NCBI GenBank assembly: GCA_905215345.1
Contig: CAJMPR010000001.1
Location: forward strand, 62,001 to 126,000
Source of the DNA: an uncultured bacterium
GTDB lineage: Bacteria; Bacteroidota; Bacteroidia; Bacteroidales; Bacteroidaceae
DNA length: 64,000 nucleotides
Reading direction: 5' to 3'
Shown here: piece after piece, positions 60,956-64,000 of the stretch
Numbering within the stretch: position 1 is the stretch's first letter
How the letters are laid out: each line of letters begins with the position of its first letter
Translations under genes and position numbers: made by a program
Notes under the pieces: model-generated
The model's database searches: none
What the model saw: the letters and a program-made list of their open reading frames with translations, nothing else
Told to the model about the DNA's origin: nothing

Positions 60956-63115
60956 ATGAAATTAACGAAGTACTTACTCGCGGCTTTCGCCGTACTGACC
61001 GTCTGTTCCGTACGTGCAGACGAAGGAATGTGGTTACTGCAATTAATGAAAGAGCAGAACTCCATCGAACTGATGAAAAAACAAGGATTAAAGCTTGGAG
61101 CAGACGATTTATACAATCCCAATGGAGTTTCACTGAAAGATGCCGTAGGTATCTTCGGTGGTGGCTGTACAGGAGAGATTATTTCCCCGGAAGGACTGAT
61201 ATTGACGAACCACCACTGTGGCTACGGCTCCATTCAACAACATAGTAGCATAGAACATGACTATCTGACCGATGGTTTCTGGGCAAAGAACCGTAACGAA
61301 GAACTGCCTACTCCGGGATTGAAATTCCGCTTTGTCAACCGCATTGTAGACATTACCGACCTGGTGAACAATAAAATTAAAGCCGGAGAAGTGACCGAAA
61401 TCAATGCAATGACCGCCCCGTTCCTTAACCAACTCGCCAAGGAAGAATTAGCGAAGAGCGACCTGAATGGCAAACCGGGTATCGAAGTAAAAGCATTACC
61501 TTTCTATGCAGGAAACAAATATTATTTGTTCTATTATAAGGTATACAACGACGTGCGTATGGTAGCCGCGCCTCCTTCTTCCGTCGGTAAATTCGGTGGT
61601 GAAACGGATAACTGGATGTGGCCACGCCACACCGGAGACTTCTCCATGTTCCGCATCTATGCCGACAAGAACGGAGAACCGGCAGAATATTCCCAGGACA
61701 ATGTACCTTTGAAGACCCCCAAATTCCTACCTATCTCGATTAAAGGATTGCAGGAAAATGACTATGCCATGATAATGGGATTTCCCGGTAGTACCAGCCG
61801 CTACCTTACCCAGTCGGAAGTCAAGGAACGTATGCAGGCCGACAACCAGCCAATGATTGACATGCGCGGGGCACGCCTCGAAGTTCTGAGAAAAGCGATG
61901 GATGCCAGCGACAAAACCCGTATACAATATGCCGATAAGTTTGCCGGAAGCAGCAACTACTGGAAAAACTCCATCGGAATGAACAAAGCCATCATTGACA
62001 ATGATGTTTTGGGTGCCAAAGCTGAACAGGAAAAGAAATTTGCAGAGTTTGCCAAAGGTAAGCCCGAGTATGAAGGCATAGTAGAAAAAATCGATGCTAT
62101 TGTTGAAAAAAGAATGCCTTTAACCCGCCAATTCAGCTATCTCTATGAAGCTTTGAACGGTGCCATTGAATTTGGAAGCACATTCATGGTGATGGACAAC
62201 ATAAAGAAAGCACTGGAAGAGAAGAACGACTCGCTGCTCACTGCTTCCAAGGCTCAATTAGAGGGCGTATTCGACGCCATACACAACAAAGACTACGACC
62301 ACGAAGTAGACCGTGCCGTAGCCAAAGCCATACTTCCCGCCCTTGCCAAAGCCCTGAACCCCGAAGAACTGCCCGATTTCTATCAGGTCATTCAAAAAGA
62401 ATTTAAAGGGAATTACGATGCTTACGTAGACAATATCTATGATAACTCTATCCTTTCCAACCGTGCAAACTTCGACAAGTTCATGAAAAAGCCCACGGTA
62501 AAGACCATCGAGAAGGACCCCGCAACGGCTTATTCACGCGCAAAGGTTGAAAAAAGAATAGCCGTAGGTCAAGCCTACGAAGATTTGAGTGCCGATCTCG
62601 ACCTGTTGCACAAGGCTTATGTCCGTGGTTTGGGTGAAATGAAAATGCCCGTACCGTCTTATCCGGATGCCAACTTCACACTCCGCCTGACATACGGTAA
62701 TATAAAACCATACAGTCCGCGCAATGCCGTACATTATAAATATTACACCACGGCAGACGGTGTCCTCGAAAAAGAGAATCCCGAAGACCGTGAATTTGAA
62801 GTACCCGCCAAGTTGAAAGAATTAATCCTGAACAAGGACTTCGGACGCTACGCCATGGCAGACGGCACAATGCCTGTTTGTTTCCTTACCACGAACGACA
62901 TTACCGGCGGTAATTCAGGTAGCCCCGTTATCAACGGCGAAGGCCAACTTATCGGCTGTGCTTTCGATGGCAACTGGGAATCATTGAGCGGTGATATCAA
63001 CTTTGATAACAATCTGCAACGTTGTATCGCGCTTGACATCCGCTATGTACTTTTCATTCTGGAAAAGTTAGGTGGTTGCGAACACTTGATAAAGGAAATG
63101 AACATAATCGAGTAA
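60956..63115 (+). CDS. S46-family dipeptidyl-peptidase (DPP7/DPP11-type)
   Basis: The 719-residue periplasmic serine peptidase releases dipeptides from oligopeptides. A signal peptide (1 to about 21, ending VRA) is followed by the trypsin-like half with catalytic His in LTNHHCGYGSIQQHS. The Asp region DNWMWPRHTGDFS, a helical insert domain (about 300-570) and the catalytic Ser in GGNSGSPVINGEGQ complete it. The end, DIRYVLFILEKLGG, is typical. Whether it prefers hydrophobic (DPP7) or acidic (DPP11) P1 residues is not decided here. A close paralogue starts 140 bases downstream. Confidence 0.93.
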   Translation: MKLTKYLLAAFAVLTVCSVRADEGMWLLQLMKEQNSIELMKKQGLKLGADDLYNPNGVSLKDAVGIFGGGCTGEIISPEGLILTNHHCGYGSIQQHSSIEHDYLTDGFWAKNRNEELPTPGLKFRFVNRIVDITDLVNNKIKAGEVTEINAMTAPFLNQLAKEELAKSDLNGKPGIEVKALPFYAGNKYYLFYYKVYNDVRMVAAPPSSVGKFGGETDNWMWPRHTGDFSMFRIYADKNGEPAEYSQDNVPLKTPKFLPISIKGLQENDYAMIMGFPGSTSRYLTQSEVKERMQADNQPMIDMRGARLEVLRKAMDASDKTRIQYADKFAGSSNYWKNSIGMNKAIIDNDVLGAKAEQEKKFAEFAKGKPEYEGIVEKIDAIVEKRMPLTRQFSYLYEALNGAIEFGSTFMVMDNIKKALEEKNDSLLTASKAQLEGVFDAIHNKDYDHEVDRAVAKAILPALAKALNPEELPDFYQVIQKEFKGNYDAYVDNIYDNSILSNRANFDKFMKKPTVKTIEKDPATAYSRAKVEKRIAVGQAYEDLSADLDLLHKAYVRGLGEMKMPVPSYPDANFTLRLTYGNIKPYSPRNAVHYKYYTTADGVLEKENPEDREFEVPAKLKELILNKDFGRYAMADGTMPVCFLTTNDITGGNSGSPVINGEGQLIGCAFDGNWESLSGDINFDNNLQRCIALDIRYVLFILEKLGGCEHLIKEMNIIE

Positions 63116-63140
63116 TCGTTTTTTTGCCGACAGCACATAG

Positions 63141-63209
63141 TACGACTGAGGTACCCTAAGTATACGACTAAGGGTATCTAAGTCGTATACTTAGGGTACC
63201 TCAGTCGTA
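63141..63209. repeat. Perfect 29-bp hairpin between tandem S46 peptidase genes
   Basis: Arms 63141-63169 and 63181-63209 (beginning TACGACTGAGGTACCC) are exact inverted copies around an 11-base loop. Each arm itself alternates TACGACT and AGGGTA units. There is no T tract, so it is not a standard terminator. Confidence 0.85.
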
Positions 63210-63254
63210 TACAGAAACTCCCCCCTCTCAAAACACCCTCTAACGCATATTTAT

Positions 63255-64000
63255 ATGAAACAATTAAGACTATCAATACTATCATTATTCCTTACATCGG
63301 GCCTTCTTTCTACTTACGCCAATGAAGGCATGTGGATGCTTACCGACCTCAAGAAACAAAATGAGGTCGCTATGACAGAGCTTGGATTGTTGATTCCTGC
63401 CGAAGATATCTATAACCCCAATGGAATAGCGCTGAAAGATGCCGTTGTACATTTTGGTGGCGGTTGCACCGGAGAAGTTATTTCATCCGAAGGTTTGGTA
63501 CTCACCAATCACCACTGCGGCTACGGAGCTATCCAGCAACACAGTAGGGTAGAACATGACTATCTGACGGATGGTTTCTGGGCTATGTCACGCAGTGAGG
63601 AACTCCCCTGTAAAGGGCTTACCGTTACCTATATCGACGAAATTATGGATGTAACGGATTATGTAAACGAGCAACTAAAGATAGATTCCGATCCGAACAG
63701 TACCAATTACCTTTCTCCCAAATATCTGACTATGATAGCCGACCGTTTCGCTTCCGAACAAGGGATTACACTAACACCCGGACGTACACTGGAACTCAAA
63801 GCTTTTTATGGTGGAAACAAGTATTATCTGTTCGTAAAAACCACTTACAGCGACATTCGCATGGTAGGCGCTCCTCCCTCTTCCATCGGAAAATTCGGTG
63901 CTGATACCGATAACTGGATGTGGCCGCGCCATACAGGTGACTTTTCCCTGTTCCGCATCTATGCAGATAAAGACGGTCAACCGGCAGAGTATAACGAGGG
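63255..64000 (+). CDS. Second S46-family dipeptidyl-peptidase (3' end beyond window)
   Basis: From the ATG at 63255 (MKQLRLSILS) the frame is open to the window edge (248 codons), so the Ser half is missing. It has a signal peptide (1 to about 21, ending TYA), the catalytic His in LTNHHCGYGAIQQHS and the Asp region DNWMWPRHTGDFS. It is closely similar to the upstream S46 protein, so the pair arose by tandem duplication and may divide substrate specificities. Confidence 0.9.
   Translation, partial: MKQLRLSILSLFLTSGLLSTYANEGMWMLTDLKKQNEVAMTELGLLIPAEDIYNPNGIALKDAVVHFGGGCTGEVISSEGLVLTNHHCGYGAIQQHSRVEHDYLTDGFWAMSRSEELPCKGLTVTYIDEIMDVTDYVNEQLKIDSDPNSTNYLSPKYLTMIADRFASEQGITLTPGRTLELKAFYGGNKYYLFVKTTYSDIRMVGAPPSSIGKFGADTDNWMWPRHTGDFSLFRIYADKDGQPAEYNE

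Overview
The window is chromosomal DNA of a Bacteroides-type bacterium (order Bacteroidales). Several things point there. Promoters fit the Bacteroides pattern TTTG-N19/20-TAnnTTTG, and starts are AT-rich without strong Shine-Dalgarno sites. Family content also fits: UpxY/UpxZ capsule regulators, a smalltalk-type mini-protein beside an HU-related protein, S46 dipeptidyl-peptidases, reverse rubrerythrin, long PPi-dependent phosphofructokinase and an anaerobic sulfatase maturase. The species cannot be fixed from sequence alone.

Layout. 1-9.4 kb holds housekeeping and envelope genes: nadE (cut by the left edge), a sensor histidine kinase, a perR-rubrerythrin peroxide operon, a FadL/OmpP1-like barrel with an odd W/G/Y-rich secreted protein, and prmA. 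9.4-10.2 kb holds a smalltalk-like peptide and an HU-related gene. 10.3-24.5 kb is a capsular polysaccharide operon read leftwards. It runs upxY, upxZ, HisC-like aminotransferase, cytidylyltransferase-oxidoreductase fusion, Wzx flippase, LicD, GT4, EpsG/Wzy polymerase, GT-A transferase, second LicD, GT2, gmd, WbpV-like reductase, WbpL-like initiating transferase and a WbuC cupin. Its promoter lies between two inverted repeats at 24743-24955 and points into the operon, so the locus is drawn in the ON state. One initiating transferase, three glycosyltransferases and two LicD proteins suggest a roughly four-sugar repeat with phosphate-linked substituents, possibly zwitterionic.

Behind the capsule promoter, reading away from it (25.1-27.0 kb), are a small basic ORF broken at an A8 run, a DUF2693-like protein and a DUF4373 (DnaD/replisome-organiser-like) protein. 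The stop codon of the last lies in an iteron-like array of GAAGTTAAC repeats. A GH25 lysozyme follows. This looks like a replicon or phage relic beside the capsule island.

The rest (28-64 kb) is core genome. It holds pfp, RRM and cold-shock proteins, an RND tripartite pump, a PlsC-like acyltransferase, an omega-amidase-like nitrilase, a SIMPL protein and nagA with a NagB/PIG-L fusion whose deaminase domain has lost catalytic residues. It continues with a large amidase, a TusA-like mini-protein, YgiQ, mfd, a polyprenol-phosphate mannosyltransferase, pyrC, a stand-alone MetH activation domain, an ECF sigma operon, another PlsC, a DUF4369 lipoprotein, anSME and two tandem S46 peptidases (the last cut by the right edge).

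A recurring theme is long hairpins directly after stop codons, several with a similar GC-rich tip. One related palindrome sits in frame inside mfd. No tRNA, rRNA, CRISPR array or intact insertion sequence was seen.
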